Assembly: GCF_021233055.1 (NCBI RefSeq)
Contig: NZ_CP089538.1
Coordinates: 415,501 to 479,500, forward strand
Source of the DNA: Spirosoma oryzicola
GTDB lineage: Bacteria; Bacteroidota; Bacteroidia; Cytophagales; Spirosomataceae
Direction: 5' to 3'
Length of the DNA: 64,000 nucleotides
Made by a program: the position numbers and the translations under genes. Of the stretch, positions 8,169 through 17,089 are shown in pieces. The notes under the pieces are model-generated. The model was not told the DNA's origin and ran no database searches. It saw nothing but the letters and a program-made list of their open reading frames with translations. Each line of letters begins with the position of its first letter. The first letter of the stretch is position 1.

Positions 8169-9197
8169 GATAACCCGAACCTTAGGGCCTGAACCGCTAC
8201 CGATTTTACCCGTGTATTGCTTCGTCAGACGCGGTCCCGAATTACTCTTCTCTTCGGGTTGTGTTCGAAAATGCAGCGACTGATCGGATGCGTAGTTGAA
8301 GTTGCCGTAGCTAACGGTCACGTCGAAATCGCAGTTGTTTACATTTTCCATCGGCAAGGCAACGGATGAGTAATTCGCCTGAATATCAATGTTGTCTACT
8401 TTGTTAGATAACTGCTCGATCCGAAAACCACCCGAAAAGTCGAGTTTAATCTTTCCCGATTCGCGCAGGGTGCCAATCTTCGCTCCTGAGTAGTTGATAT
8501 CCGCATCCAGTTTACCAACGTCCCCGATGCTCATTTTACCGAACTTGTTGCTCAGGACAAGCACGTTCACCCGATCCAGTTCCAGATTACCGTAGGCAAT
8601 GTCCAGTTTCCCTTCGTCAAGCGTGTGAATATCAGCTTTGCCGTAAGCAACATCAATGTCGTTCTGGCGGCCCAGCAATTGATCGGCGCTAAAATTACCG
8701 TAGCGCGAATGAACTGACAGCGGGGCATGAAATGACGGAATACTGGTGTTGCCAAACTTATTACGAATGGTCAGCGCGTTTTTCTTGGGCATCGTCACTT
8801 CGTAATTGATCTTTACAAAGTTTCGGTCGCCGTTGTTTTTCCAGCTGTTCAGACTCCAGTTCGACAATTTATTCTGGCTGAAATTTGTGCGAATGAGAAT
8901 CTGATCGCCACTCCGTTTTTCTTCAATCGAAACTGCATCCAGGTACCGTTGGACACGTTCGTCCGAATCCGAGTTGGCTACGATGGTGATTTGAACGCGA
9001 ATTTCGCTTTTGTCCCACAATCCCACCGATACTTCGCCGAACTGATTGTCAACGACCAGATTGTCTTTGGCATCGACATCGAATAGCTTGATAATGGTTT
9101 TCTTTCGTTCAGTCGCGCCCGCTACAATCGGGTCCTCGGCTCGCGTTAGCAGCGGGCAAAGGAAAAGCAATAGGCTATACAGGATTCTGATTTTCAT
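8139..9197 (-). CDS. Exported DUF4097-like beta-helix/adhesin-like protein
   Basis: The preferred ATG at 9197 gives about 352 residues starting with a clear signal peptide (MKIRILYSLLLFLCPLLTRA). The mature part consists of repeated short beta-strand units of the type KIDIAYGNLEL, SNKFGKMSIGDV, ANYSSVALPM, typical of DUF4097/DUF2807-like putative auto-transporter adhesin folds. It is the third gene after an ECF sigma factor and a membrane protein, and its start overlaps the end of the upstream gene by 23 bases, so translation is likely coupled. In related loci such proteins sit beside ECF sigma/anti-sigma pairs, suggesting an envelope sensing or stress role, but the function is not established. 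An earlier in-frame start at 9227 would lie deeper in the upstream gene and precede the signal peptide, so it is less likely. Confidence 0.75.
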   Translation of the reverse strand: MKIRILYSLLLFLCPLLTRAEDPIVAGATERKKTIIKLFDVDAKDNLVVDNQFGEVSVGLWDKSEIRVQITIVANSDSDERVQRYLDAVSIEEKRSGDQILIRTNFSQNKLSNWSLNSWKNNGDRNFVKINYEVTMPKKNALTIRNKFGNTSIPSFHAPLSVHSRYGNFSADQLLGRQNDIDVAYGKADIHTLDEGKLDIAYGNLELDRVNVLVLSNKFGKMSIGDVGKLDADINYSGAKIGTLRESGKIKLDFSGGFRIEQLSNKVDNIDIQANYSSVALPMENVNNCDFDVTVSYGNFNYASDQSLHFRTQPEEKSNSGPRLTKQYTGKIGSGSGPKVRVISKFGNVNFR

Positions 9198-9858
9198 TCG
9201 TTTGCTGTTTAATGCGTTGAATAACACGCAACTGTTCGTTAAGCAGGTTGATCTGTATTTGCAGGTTCTGAATCATGGCCTGAATCAGCATTTCCTGATT
9301 CGGATTTTTCGGCAGATCGGCTTTCAATGACTGGTACGATTTTTCGAGCCGGTTAAGGTCCGTCGCAAATTCTTCGTACAGAGCGGGATTATCTTCGGTC
9401 ATGTGTTTCAGTTCGGCCCGCTTATCATCAATCAGTCGCGTATACTGAACGACTTCTTTGGCGTAGGTAGGGCCGACCGCCACCACTTCGGGTTGACGGG
9501 TAACACCGTACTGGTGATTCATGTACAGAAAGCTGCCCGCCAGCAATAACACGGCGATAGATGCGGCCACTCGCCAGTCCAGGCTCGACCATGACCAACC
9601 AGACCGGTCGTGCCTGGATTGACCTAGTCTTGCTTGACCAAGTTGGTTGTTATCCGATTCGGACCCGTTTTTATGAATTTGCCCAAATGGGAAGGTGCTG
9701 TCGAGCCGAGCCTGATCGGGCGTCGAATCTTTCTCATCCGGCGGTTGTGCTGGTAACCCGGCTTCTATCTTACGCCACAAGTCCAGGGACGGCTCTTTGT
9801 CGTCAAAATCCTCGCGATTGTCGCGTATGAAGCGTTCTAAATTATCTTTTCTCATCAT
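9175..9858 (-). CDS. Probable anti-sigma factor or sigma-linked membrane protein
   Basis: This 227-residue protein has an acidic N-terminal cytoplasmic region of about 95 residues, one membrane helix (about 98-115, VAASIAVLLLAGSFLYM), and a periplasmic C-terminal region predicted to be helical and coiled-coil-like (about 135-220). It starts 12 bases after the ECF sigma factor stop codon. Topology and position fit a single-pass anti-sigma factor that binds the sigma factor through its N-terminal part. I see no recognisable zinc-binding anti-sigma (HxxxCxxC) motif, so the assignment rests on context. It overlaps the following exported-protein gene. Confidence 0.65.
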   Translation of the reverse strand: MMRKDNLERFIRDNREDFDDKEPSLDLWRKIEAGLPAQPPDEKDSTPDQARLDSTFPFGQIHKNGSESDNNQLGQARLGQSRHDRSGWSWSSLDWRVAASIAVLLLAGSFLYMNHQYGVTRQPEVVAVGPTYAKEVVQYTRLIDDKRAELKHMTEDNPALYEEFATDLNRLEKSYQSLKADLPKNPNQEMLIQAMIQNLQIQINLLNEQLRVIQRIKQQTNENQNPV

Positions 9859-9870
9859 TAGTTTTGTTGT

Positions 9871-10431
9871 TCATTGCAATAATTCTAACAACCGTTTTTT
9901 ACCCCGCAGATATTGTGTTCGGGATGTTGTTTCGCTAATATTCAACACATTGCCTATCTCTTCGTGATCGTACCCCTCAAATAAATACAGCGACAAAACA
10001 ACCCGGTACCCTTCTGGAAGCAACTGCATCGCTCGCCTAACCCGTTCTACTTCAAGCTGAGTCCCTTCTTCGTCGTAGGGTTCCGGATCGGCAAAGTCGG
10101 GACCATCGTCTTCACCAAACCGATTTGAATCCATATCGACGAGTTCCAGGCGACGACTACGCAGGTGATTAATGGCCCGGTTAACCACAATCTGCTTTAG
10201 CCAAGCCCCGAAAGTACTCTGCCCCCGGAACGAACTGATGTGATTGAACGCATCCATGAACGCTTCCTGCAATACGTCTTCGGCCTCAGCCTCGTGATTG
10301 AGAATACGGAGGCAGACGTTGTACATCGCTTTGACGTACTGCTGGTAAAGTTCATATTGAGCCCGTCGCTCACCCTGTTGGCAGCGCCTGACCAAGTCAG
10401 CATGGCGATCTGGGTATGGTTTAGGTTCCAA
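9871..10431 (-). CDS. RNA polymerase ECF sigma factor
   Basis: This protein of about 186 residues has sigma region 2 (about 25-95, with AEDVLQEAFMDAFNHI and STFGAWLKQIVVNRAINHLR) and region 4 (about 130-182, with LPEGYRVVLSLYLFEGYDHEEIG and a helix-turn-helix). It directs RNA polymerase to specific promoters, presumably under control of the membrane protein encoded 12 bases downstream. No ATG is available before region 2: the frame opens after a TGA and offers TTG at 10431, or nearby CTG codons, so a non-ATG start is predicted. The sigma, membrane protein and DUF4097-like genes form one operon. Confidence 0.9.
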   Translation of the reverse strand: MEPKPYPDRHADLVRRCQQGERRAQYELYQQYVKAMYNVCLRILNHEAEAEDVLQEAFMDAFNHISSFRGQSTFGAWLKQIVVNRAINHLRSRRLELVDMDSNRFGEDDGPDFADPEPYDEEGTQLEVERVRRAMQLLPEGYRVVLSLYLFEGYDHEEIGNVLNISETTSRTQYLRGKKRLLELLQ

Positions 10432-10554
10432 CAGTTTCAGCCTAGTGTGTAGTTTAGATTGTAATCAATGAAAAGATGGAAGAAAAAAACAAATGTTGCA
10501 CGGGTTCTTAAAAAAATAGGTAGCTACGCTAACTAGAAGGTCTACCCCAAGCAA

Positions 10555-10587
10555 TAAAAAAAGGACAGACCCGTTTTGTCTGCCCTT
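10555..10587 (-). terminator. Rho-independent terminator of the S46 peptidase gene
   Basis: On the minus strand a 10-base stem (AAGGGCAGAC with GTCTGTCCTT, one mismatch) encloses a 7-base loop and is followed by a run of seven T. It lies about 65 bases after the peptidase stop codon and before the sigma-factor promoter region. Confidence 0.8.
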
Positions 10588-10650
10588 AATTAGCTGGTTT
10601 CTTGCGCTATGTGGCTAGTCTGTTGAACAACTAACTCATAGGGCGCAATC

Positions 10651-12825
10651 TTACTTTTTCGTCGATACTTTACCCGTCGAATTCGCAGAAGTACCGCCGG
10701 TCAACTCGCTTACCAACCGATCTGCTTTGTAGATGTAGCGCATAGCGGCTATAATACCACCAGTATGAACCGAGATGGTTCGGTTTGCGTCGGGTACAAA
10801 AATGAACTCGCCCGGCAGGCTTTCCATGTTTCCGTCGAAAGCCAGACCGACTGCTTCCCGATTTTTGTTGATCATAGGACTTCCTGAATTGCCGCCAATA
10901 ATATCGTTGGTTGAAATAAAACACATTGGCTCCTTCAACAAGGCCGCCGGTGGATTCTTCCAGCGGGCGGGTAGATTCCAGGGTGCTTTATCGGCAAATG
11001 AATAATTACGGTCGTATAAGCCCGAAAACGTGGTCATGATCGGTGCTTTGGTGCCGTTGTAATTATAGCTCTGAACCACGCCGTCATTGATACGGAGCGA
11101 AAAAGTAGCGTCGGGTGGCACGGCAGCGCCGTATACGTCGTACAGCATCCGCCCTAATTGGCCGCGCAGTACCTCCTGCCGTTGCGAGATTTGTCGTGCC
11201 TGACGGGCTGCGGCCACATAGCGTGGGAAGCCAATGCGGGCAAGTACCAGCATCGGATCGTCGGAGGCCGCAATTGAGCCGGGCCGCGTAGCCAGTTCTT
11301 TTATAAAGGCCGGATTGCTCAGTTTAGTTGTTTTAAGCAAGTAAGCCGCTGCCTCTTTAGGCGTTCGGGGTTTGCCCGCAACCATTCCCAACGCCGTTTT
11401 TACGTAAGGGTCGTCGTTACCCAGGCCAGTCTGAGCTTCGGTCAGGTGAGCGGTCAGGTACGCTTCTTCCAGAACAGCGCTTTTTACGTTTGGCGATACC
11501 AGAAGCGAACGGGCACTTTCCGCATCCTGCGGACGGGAAGTCAACAGCTCACCAAATTGGGTCAGCACATTCGCAAAGGTGAGGTATTCACCCATAATTC
11601 GCTCGCTGGGGGCCAGGTAGTTTGCATCCTTGAACAGACTACGCAACTGAGCCGTATTGGTGGCAATATCGTCCCACGTTTTTAGCTGATCGGCGGGTAG
11701 GTTTTTGGCTTTGGCCGCCGTCTGAAACTGATGCTCGAAGTTGGCCTTACGGGCCAGTAAACTTGCATCGCGCAAACCCGCCAGTTGCCCACCGTAGGCT
11801 TTCAGGCTGTTTTCATAGCTGAAGATCTCGTTTAAGATGCTGTCGTTTTTGGCCGTAGCATTATAAGCTTGTAGAGCAGCCGAGCGGTTACGCAACAGCT
11901 GAATGGTTGCGGGTGTCTGCAAATCGCGGTCAAATTCCAGCTCGGCAACGGTCTTGAGCCGTTCGGTGTGACCGGGGTTACCAATCACAAAAATTGGTTC
12001 GCCGTCGCGGATACCGTTGGTATTGAATTTAAAAAAGTGCGTAGTCTGGAGTGGCTTGCCGTTGTCGTACACCCGAAAAAAAGAGCAGTCAAGCGCGTAG
12101 CGGGGGTAAGTAAAATTGTCGTAGTCGCCACCAAAGAAGCCGAGCTGCAATTCGGGCATAAATACAAGCCGAACGTCGTTGTAGCGTTTAAAGCCGTACA
12201 GCGCATACCGCCCGCCGTTGTAAAACGTAATCGTCTGCAATTCCAGCCCCTGCCAGCCTGCTTTTGTGCTGTATTCCTGCTTGATTGTTGACAATGCTTG
12301 TTCGCGGGCCTGCAACTGCGCCTGCTCGTTGCCTACGCCGTTCATTGCGTCCTGAACACGTTTCGTAATATCCTCAATCTTGACGAGCTGATCGACGAAC
12401 AAACCGTCTACCTTACGCTCTTCGGTGAGGGTTTTCGCAAAAAAGCCGGTTGCGTTCAGATCTTCTCCTTTGCGCGTAACCCCCGTTCCTGACTCGCGGG
12501 CGCAGTGATGGTTTGTCATGACCAGCCCGTTGGCGGAAACAAATGAAGCCGAACAGTAATCGGCAAAACGTAGCGATGCGAGCCGGGCCTCATCAAACCA
12601 CTTATCGTCTGGTTTGAAGCCGTATGTCTTCGTGAAAAACTCCTTCGGTGGGGTATCGAAAGTCCACATTTTCCCCAAGTCGAGTGGACCGCCTTTGGTA
12701 CTATCGACTTGATCCGCCGGGGCGGTTCCGGGATAAGGCTCGGTTGATTGTGCTAAAAGTGCACCTGTGAGGGTGGTGAATAGCGCACTTACAAACAGTG
12801 TAGAGCGAAGGTTAATCCTGTGCAT
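10651..12825 (-). CDS. S46 family dipeptidyl-peptidase, DPP7-like
   Basis: This 724-residue exported serine peptidase removes dipeptides from peptide N-termini in the periplasm. A signal peptide ends near residue 26 (LLAQ). The chymotrypsin-fold catalytic residues are visible: the His pair at 106-107 in MTNHHCARE, an Asp in the middle region, and Ser647 in GGNSGSPMIN. In the Porphyromonas enzymes, residue +18 from the catalytic serine is Gly in DPP7 (hydrophobic P1 preference) and Arg in DPP11 (acidic P1). Here it is Gly665 (AFDGN), which predicts DPP7-type specificity. The length is normal for the family. The gene is monocistronic with its own terminator. Such enzymes support amino-acid scavenging in Bacteroidota. 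Confidence 0.93.
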   Translation of the reverse strand: MHRINLRSTLFVSALFTTLTGALLAQSTEPYPGTAPADQVDSTKGGPLDLGKMWTFDTPPKEFFTKTYGFKPDDKWFDEARLASLRFADYCSASFVSANGLVMTNHHCARESGTGVTRKGEDLNATGFFAKTLTEERKVDGLFVDQLVKIEDITKRVQDAMNGVGNEQAQLQAREQALSTIKQEYSTKAGWQGLELQTITFYNGGRYALYGFKRYNDVRLVFMPELQLGFFGGDYDNFTYPRYALDCSFFRVYDNGKPLQTTHFFKFNTNGIRDGEPIFVIGNPGHTERLKTVAELEFDRDLQTPATIQLLRNRSAALQAYNATAKNDSILNEIFSYENSLKAYGGQLAGLRDASLLARKANFEHQFQTAAKAKNLPADQLKTWDDIATNTAQLRSLFKDANYLAPSERIMGEYLTFANVLTQFGELLTSRPQDAESARSLLVSPNVKSAVLEEAYLTAHLTEAQTGLGNDDPYVKTALGMVAGKPRTPKEAAAYLLKTTKLSNPAFIKELATRPGSIAASDDPMLVLARIGFPRYVAAARQARQISQRQEVLRGQLGRMLYDVYGAAVPPDATFSLRINDGVVQSYNYNGTKAPIMTTFSGLYDRNYSFADKAPWNLPARWKNPPAALLKEPMCFISTNDIIGGNSGSPMINKNREAVGLAFDGNMESLPGEFIFVPDANRTISVHTGGIIAAMRYIYKADRLVSELTGGTSANSTGKVSTKK

Positions 12826-13034
12826 CAGAGAAAATAGCTAGTAGCCAATAAAACGTGAATTTGGCGCAAACGTTTTATGAAATCGTTTTTGCACTACCAG
12901 CTCAAGGTCGTGGGTCGTCGTTAATCCCTGCGGAATTCATTCGTTCTAGTCAATACCGCTTCTCTGTAGCTGCACATGAATTGTGTAGCCATTAAATACA
13001 CCGCTAATAGTGGCTGTGCGTACCCTCGTCGGTA

Positions 13035-13094
13035 AGCCCAAACACACAAACGGCAACTCCTTTGCCAAGAAGCTGCCGTTTGTGTGTTTGGGCT
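13035..13094. terminator. Long inverted repeat after the NDH-2 gene
   Basis: Perfect 21-base arms (13035-13055 and 13074-13094), with core CCCAAACACACAAACGGC, flank an 18-base spacer. The repeat starts 8 bases downstream of the stop codon of the minus-strand dehydrogenase gene. It lacks an obvious T-run, but the strong stem is typical of the gene-end hairpins in this genome. Confidence 0.7.
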
Positions 13095-13102
13095 ATGGTT
13101 AC

Positions 13103-14443
13103 TTAACTCATTTCGTTTTTCAGGAGAATTTCCTGACCGACCTTATCATCTTTCCGAACAAAAGGTCGGATGATGATCCGGGTACCCCGTTCGTATGTGA
13201 ACAATCGGTAGATCCAGTTACTGAAAACAATCAGTTTGCTACGGAAGCCGACCAGGTACCAGATGTGCACAAAAAGCCAGGAGATCCAGGCAATAAAACC
13301 ACCGAGGTGAATATTTCCCGGTAGGTCAGCCACGGCACGGCTACGGCCTACAATCGCCAGTGATCCTTTGTCGAAGTACTCGAACGGTTCCGTTGGCTCG
13401 TTCTTCATCAGTCGGCGTAGGTTTTTCGCAAGGTGCACACCCTGTTGAATGGCGGGCTGAGCCACCCCTGGATGACCTCTTGGATACTTTTCCAGTTTCA
13501 TGAACGCAATATCACCGATGGCAAATACATCGTTCAGACCTATGACGCGGTTGATGGGGTCTACCAGCACTCGGCCCTTTTCAATGGATTCGGCTGGAAT
13601 ACCGTCGATTAGAGCTCCGGTTACGCCCGCTCCCCAAACCAGGGTTTGCGTTCTGATTTGCTCACCGCCTTTAAACGTTACCGTATCGCCGTCGTACGAT
13701 TCGACAAGCGTATTTAGCTTGATAATAACGCCCAGATCTTCGAGATACCGCTGCGATTTTTGCCCGGCTTCATCCGACATCGGTGGTAGTACCTTGCCCA
13801 GCCCCTCCACGATGTATATTTTCATCTGACTGAAATCCAGACCGGGATAATCGCTCGGTAGAACGTGTTTCCGCATCTCGGCTAGTGAGCCAGCCATCTC
13901 AACACCGGTCGGTCCCGCTCCGGCAATAACAAACGTCAGCAGACTCTGCCGTTCAACTGGATCGGTGGTGACGCTGGCCTGTTCGAAGCATTGCAGGAAC
14001 TGGCTTCTCACATTGAGCGCTTCAGGAATAGTCTTTAACGGAAACGAATATTTCTTGATCTGTTCATTGCCGAAGAAGTTTGATTTTGTTCCCGTAGCAA
14101 TGACCAGATAGTCGTAATGCAAGTCGCCGATGGTCGTGGTTACCGTTTTAGCTGCTGGATCAATTTTGTTGACACGCACCATCCGGTAATGGAAATCCTC
14201 GAAGCCGTCAAACATTTTCCGGAAGGGTTCGGCAATAGCATCCGGTTCAAGTCCGGCGGTTGCTACCTGATACAGCAGGGGCCAGAAACCGTTGTAATTT
14301 TGTTTGTCGAGCAACACTACCTGAACATCTTTATTTTTCAGGCTTTTGGCTAAGTTCATACCACCAAATCCTCCGCCGATAATGACGACGCGCGGTTTGG
14401 TAGTATCAGGTATATTCAGCGAAAGTTTATCAAATTGGAGCAT
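13103..14443 (-). CDS. Type II NADH:quinone dehydrogenase-like FAD oxidoreductase
   Basis: This 446-residue protein has the two dinucleotide-binding motifs of NDH-2: an FAD-binding GGGFGG at residues 23-28 and an NAD-binding GAGPTG at 175-180. It also has the ATG and GD (GLNDVFAIGDIA) signatures of the family. A C-terminal hydrophobic segment (about 375-400, FIAWISWLFVHIWYLVGF) and a basic tail suggest membrane attachment. NDH-2 oxidises NADH and reduces quinone without pumping protons. A flavin-dependent relative with another acceptor cannot be excluded. It is transcribed alone, divergent from the TonB receptor gene. Confidence 0.9.
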   Translation of the reverse strand: MLQFDKLSLNIPDTTKPRVVIIGGGFGGMNLAKSLKNKDVQVVLLDKQNYNGFWPLLYQVATAGLEPDAIAEPFRKMFDGFEDFHYRMVRVNKIDPAAKTVTTTIGDLHYDYLVIATGTKSNFFGNEQIKKYSFPLKTIPEALNVRSQFLQCFEQASVTTDPVERQSLLTFVIAGAGPTGVEMAGSLAEMRKHVLPSDYPGLDFSQMKIYIVEGLGKVLPPMSDEAGQKSQRYLEDLGVIIKLNTLVESYDGDTVTFKGGEQIRTQTLVWGAGVTGALIDGIPAESIEKGRVLVDPINRVIGLNDVFAIGDIAFMKLEKYPRGHPGVAQPAIQQGVHLAKNLRRLMKNEPTEPFEYFDKGSLAIVGRSRAVADLPGNIHLGGFIAWISWLFVHIWYLVGFRSKLIVFSNWIYRLFTYERGTRIIIRPFVRKDDKVGQEILLKNEMS

Positions 14444-14667
14444 CGTCGTGAAGTTTTCAGCCCAGCGGTTGTTTACGGTTGTACTACCTTGTAATCAGTT
14501 GTTTTGTTTGGCTCAGGGCCAAAAAGTAAGCAGCGTAAAAACTCTTTGCCCGGTTTGTGTATACGATTTGTCGATAAAAAAGGTTAATAGATTGATTAGC
14601 TTTATTGCGCTGGTAAGCGAGCTTACTGCCCTGCCTCAATCTACCCGTTTTCACCTCATTCTCTTTT

Positions 14668-17088
14668 ATGCGTTTTGGTCTTTACGCTCTAGTGAGCTTT
14701 TTCTATCTGTATAACAATGTATGGGCTCAGAAAGTGACCAATCGGGCAACTATAAGCGGTTATGTGCGCGAAATAGGGAGCCAGGAAGCTCTAATTGGCG
14801 TAAACGTTTACATTCCCGGCACGACGACAGGTACCACAACGAATACGTACGGATTTTACTCGCTGACGCTGCCTGCGCAGGATAGCGTTCGATTGGCCTA
14901 CTCATTCGTCGGTTACGAAACGGTTACGCGTGCCAGTCAACTACGCGCTAATCAAACAATCAGTGTAGCGCTTACGCCCGGACGCGCCTTAGCAGAGGTG
15001 AACGTGCCCGCCGAATCGACGGGTGAAAAAGTTAGCGAGAGTGCTCAGATGAGTGCAATCGATATTCCAATTGCGCAGATCAAAAAGATACCGGCTTTTC
15101 TGGGAGAGAAAGACGTGTTGAAAGTGCTTCAGCTGATGCCGGGTGTTCAGAAAGGTTCTGAGGGGCAGACCGGCATTTACGTGCGGGGTGGGGGACCGGA
15201 CCAGAACCTAATTATTCTGGACGACGCCGTCGTGTACAATGCCAGCCATCTATTCGGCTTCTTTTCTGTATTCAACGGTGATGCGATCAAGAGCGTCGAG
15301 TTAATAAAAGGAGGCTTTCCGGCACGGTACGGTGGGCGGTTGTCGTCGGTAATCGAAATGAACCTGAAAGATGGTAACCGCGAAAAGCTCCACGGCGAAG
15401 GCGGTATCGGGCTAATCGCGTCGCGGCTGACGCTCGAAGGCCCCCTGACCAAAAACAAGAAAAGCTCCTTTCTGATATCGGGTCGTCGTACGTATCTGGA
15501 TATTCTGGCGGCTCCGCTTATCAATGCCGAAACGCGTGGTCAGACAAAGATTGGGTATTTCTTCTACGACCTTAACGCCAAGGCAAATTACGACCTGAGC
15601 GATAAAGACAAATTGTACCTAAGCGGCTACTTTGGCCGGGATAAGTTTCATGCCCGTGACAGAACCCAGAACACGGATACCGACTTGAGTTGGGGCAATG
15701 CCACCAGTACACTTCGCTGGAATCACCTCTTCAGTCAAAAACTGTTCTCGAATCTGTCGCTGATTTATAGTGATTACAAGTTTCAAATTGCGTCTATCGA
15801 ACGGGGAACGGTAGACAATCAGCTGTATTCGCTTCAATACAATTCGGGAATTCGGGATTTCTCGCTTAAGTACGACTTCGATTATTATCCGTCGCCTGAA
15901 CACTCGGTAAAAGTTGGCGTCCAGGGAACGTATCACCGCTTTACACCCAGCGCCGTTGTCTTGCAAAACAGTGCGATCAACCAGCTGAACAGCACCATAA
16001 ATACTATCGACGTTACCGAATCCGGGGTTTATGCGGAGGATATCTGGCGACCTTCGAGCCGGTGGCGCATCAATGGTGGGTTACGCCTGAGCTATTTCCA
16101 ACAAAAAGACGTTGGCTATTTCCGCCCGGAACCGCGCCTTTCTGGTGCTTATACACTCCGACCCGATTTGTCTGTCAAGGCGTCCTATGCGTTGATGAAC
16201 CAGTACGTTCATTTGCTTTCAAATACCGGAATCGGCCTGCCAACCGATTTGTGGGTTCCTACTACCGACCGGGTAAAGCCGCAGCAATCGCAGCAAGTGG
16301 CGGTTGGCATTGCAAAAGATTTTACGACCGGGAGTTCGTTCACCAAAGGTTTGGCATTGACCATCGAAGGTTACTACAAGACGATGGACAACATTATTAA
16401 CTATAAAGAAGGAGCCAGCTTTTTGTTGATCAATGACCCTACTTCGGCGAATAGCGTACGCTGGGAGGATAATGTGACCGCTGGCAGGGGCTGGTCCTAC
16501 GGCGCAGAATTTCTATTGCAAAAGAAAGTCGGGCGGTTTTCAGGTTGGGCGGGCTACACGCTCTCCTGGACGCAGTGGCAATTTGCCGAGTTGAACAATG
16601 GTCGGCCTTATTACCCACGCTACGACCGTCGTCATGATGTTTCGCTGGTTGGTATCTATGAACTAAACAAACGAATCACGTTGTCAGCAACTTGGGTGTA
16701 CGGTACAGGAAACGCGCTTACCATGCCGATCTCCCGGTACGATGCCTACCGGGCGGGTGCTAGCTACCTGTATGACAACGACGGACGCGGTATTATACAG
16801 TCGCTTCTTCAAAATAGCCGCCCGGTCGATGATTACGGAACGCAGAGAAACCGGTTTCGGGCTGAGCCCTACCACCGCTTCGACGTAAGTATTCAGTTTC
16901 ATAAGCAGAAAAAACACCACGAACGAACCTGGGAAATAAGCATGTACAACCTGTACAATCGTCGTAACCCTTATTTCTATCGGTTAGAAGCCGTCGATCC
17001 ATTATCTACTGAGCCGTCGCGGATTGGGTTATTTCGTTACTCGGTTTTTCCAATCGTCCCGTCGGTGAGTTACAATTTCAAGTTTTAA
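14668..17088 (+). CDS. TonB-dependent receptor with carboxypeptidase-like N-terminal domain
   Basis: This 806-residue outer-membrane receptor has a signal peptide (to about residue 20), a CarboxypepD_reg-like beta-sandwich (about 26-110, TISGYVREIGSQEALIGVNVYIPG), a plug domain (about 125-230, MPGVQKGSEGQTGIYVRGGGPDQNL-type region) and a 22-strand-type beta-barrel ending in the aromatic terminus SYNFKF. It imports an unidentified large ligand with TonB energy. The partner gene starts 1 base after its stop codon and encodes a DUF4249 lipoprotein, so they form a two-gene operon. It is not a SusC-type receptor: the length and the partner differ from SusC/SusD pairs. No sigma/anti-sigma genes are attached. 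Confidence 0.92.
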   Translation: MRFGLYALVSFFYLYNNVWAQKVTNRATISGYVREIGSQEALIGVNVYIPGTTTGTTTNTYGFYSLTLPAQDSVRLAYSFVGYETVTRASQLRANQTISVALTPGRALAEVNVPAESTGEKVSESAQMSAIDIPIAQIKKIPAFLGEKDVLKVLQLMPGVQKGSEGQTGIYVRGGGPDQNLIILDDAVVYNASHLFGFFSVFNGDAIKSVELIKGGFPARYGGRLSSVIEMNLKDGNREKLHGEGGIGLIASRLTLEGPLTKNKKSSFLISGRRTYLDILAAPLINAETRGQTKIGYFFYDLNAKANYDLSDKDKLYLSGYFGRDKFHARDRTQNTDTDLSWGNATSTLRWNHLFSQKLFSNLSLIYSDYKFQIASIERGTVDNQLYSLQYNSGIRDFSLKYDFDYYPSPEHSVKVGVQGTYHRFTPSAVVLQNSAINQLNSTINTIDVTESGVYAEDIWRPSSRWRINGGLRLSYFQQKDVGYFRPEPRLSGAYTLRPDLSVKASYALMNQYVHLLSNTGIGLPTDLWVPTTDRVKPQQSQQVAVGIAKDFTTGSSFTKGLALTIEGYYKTMDNIINYKEGASFLLINDPTSANSVRWEDNVTAGRGWSYGAEFLLQKKVGRFSGWAGYTLSWTQWQFAELNNGRPYYPRYDRRHDVSLVGIYELNKRITLSATWVYGTGNALTMPISRYDAYRAGASYLYDNDGRGIIQSLLQNSRPVDDYGTQRNRFRAEPYHRFDVSIQFHKQKKHHERTWEISMYNLYNRRNPYFYRLEAVDPLSTEPSRIGLFRYSVFPIVPSVSYNFKF

Positions 17089-17089
17089 A

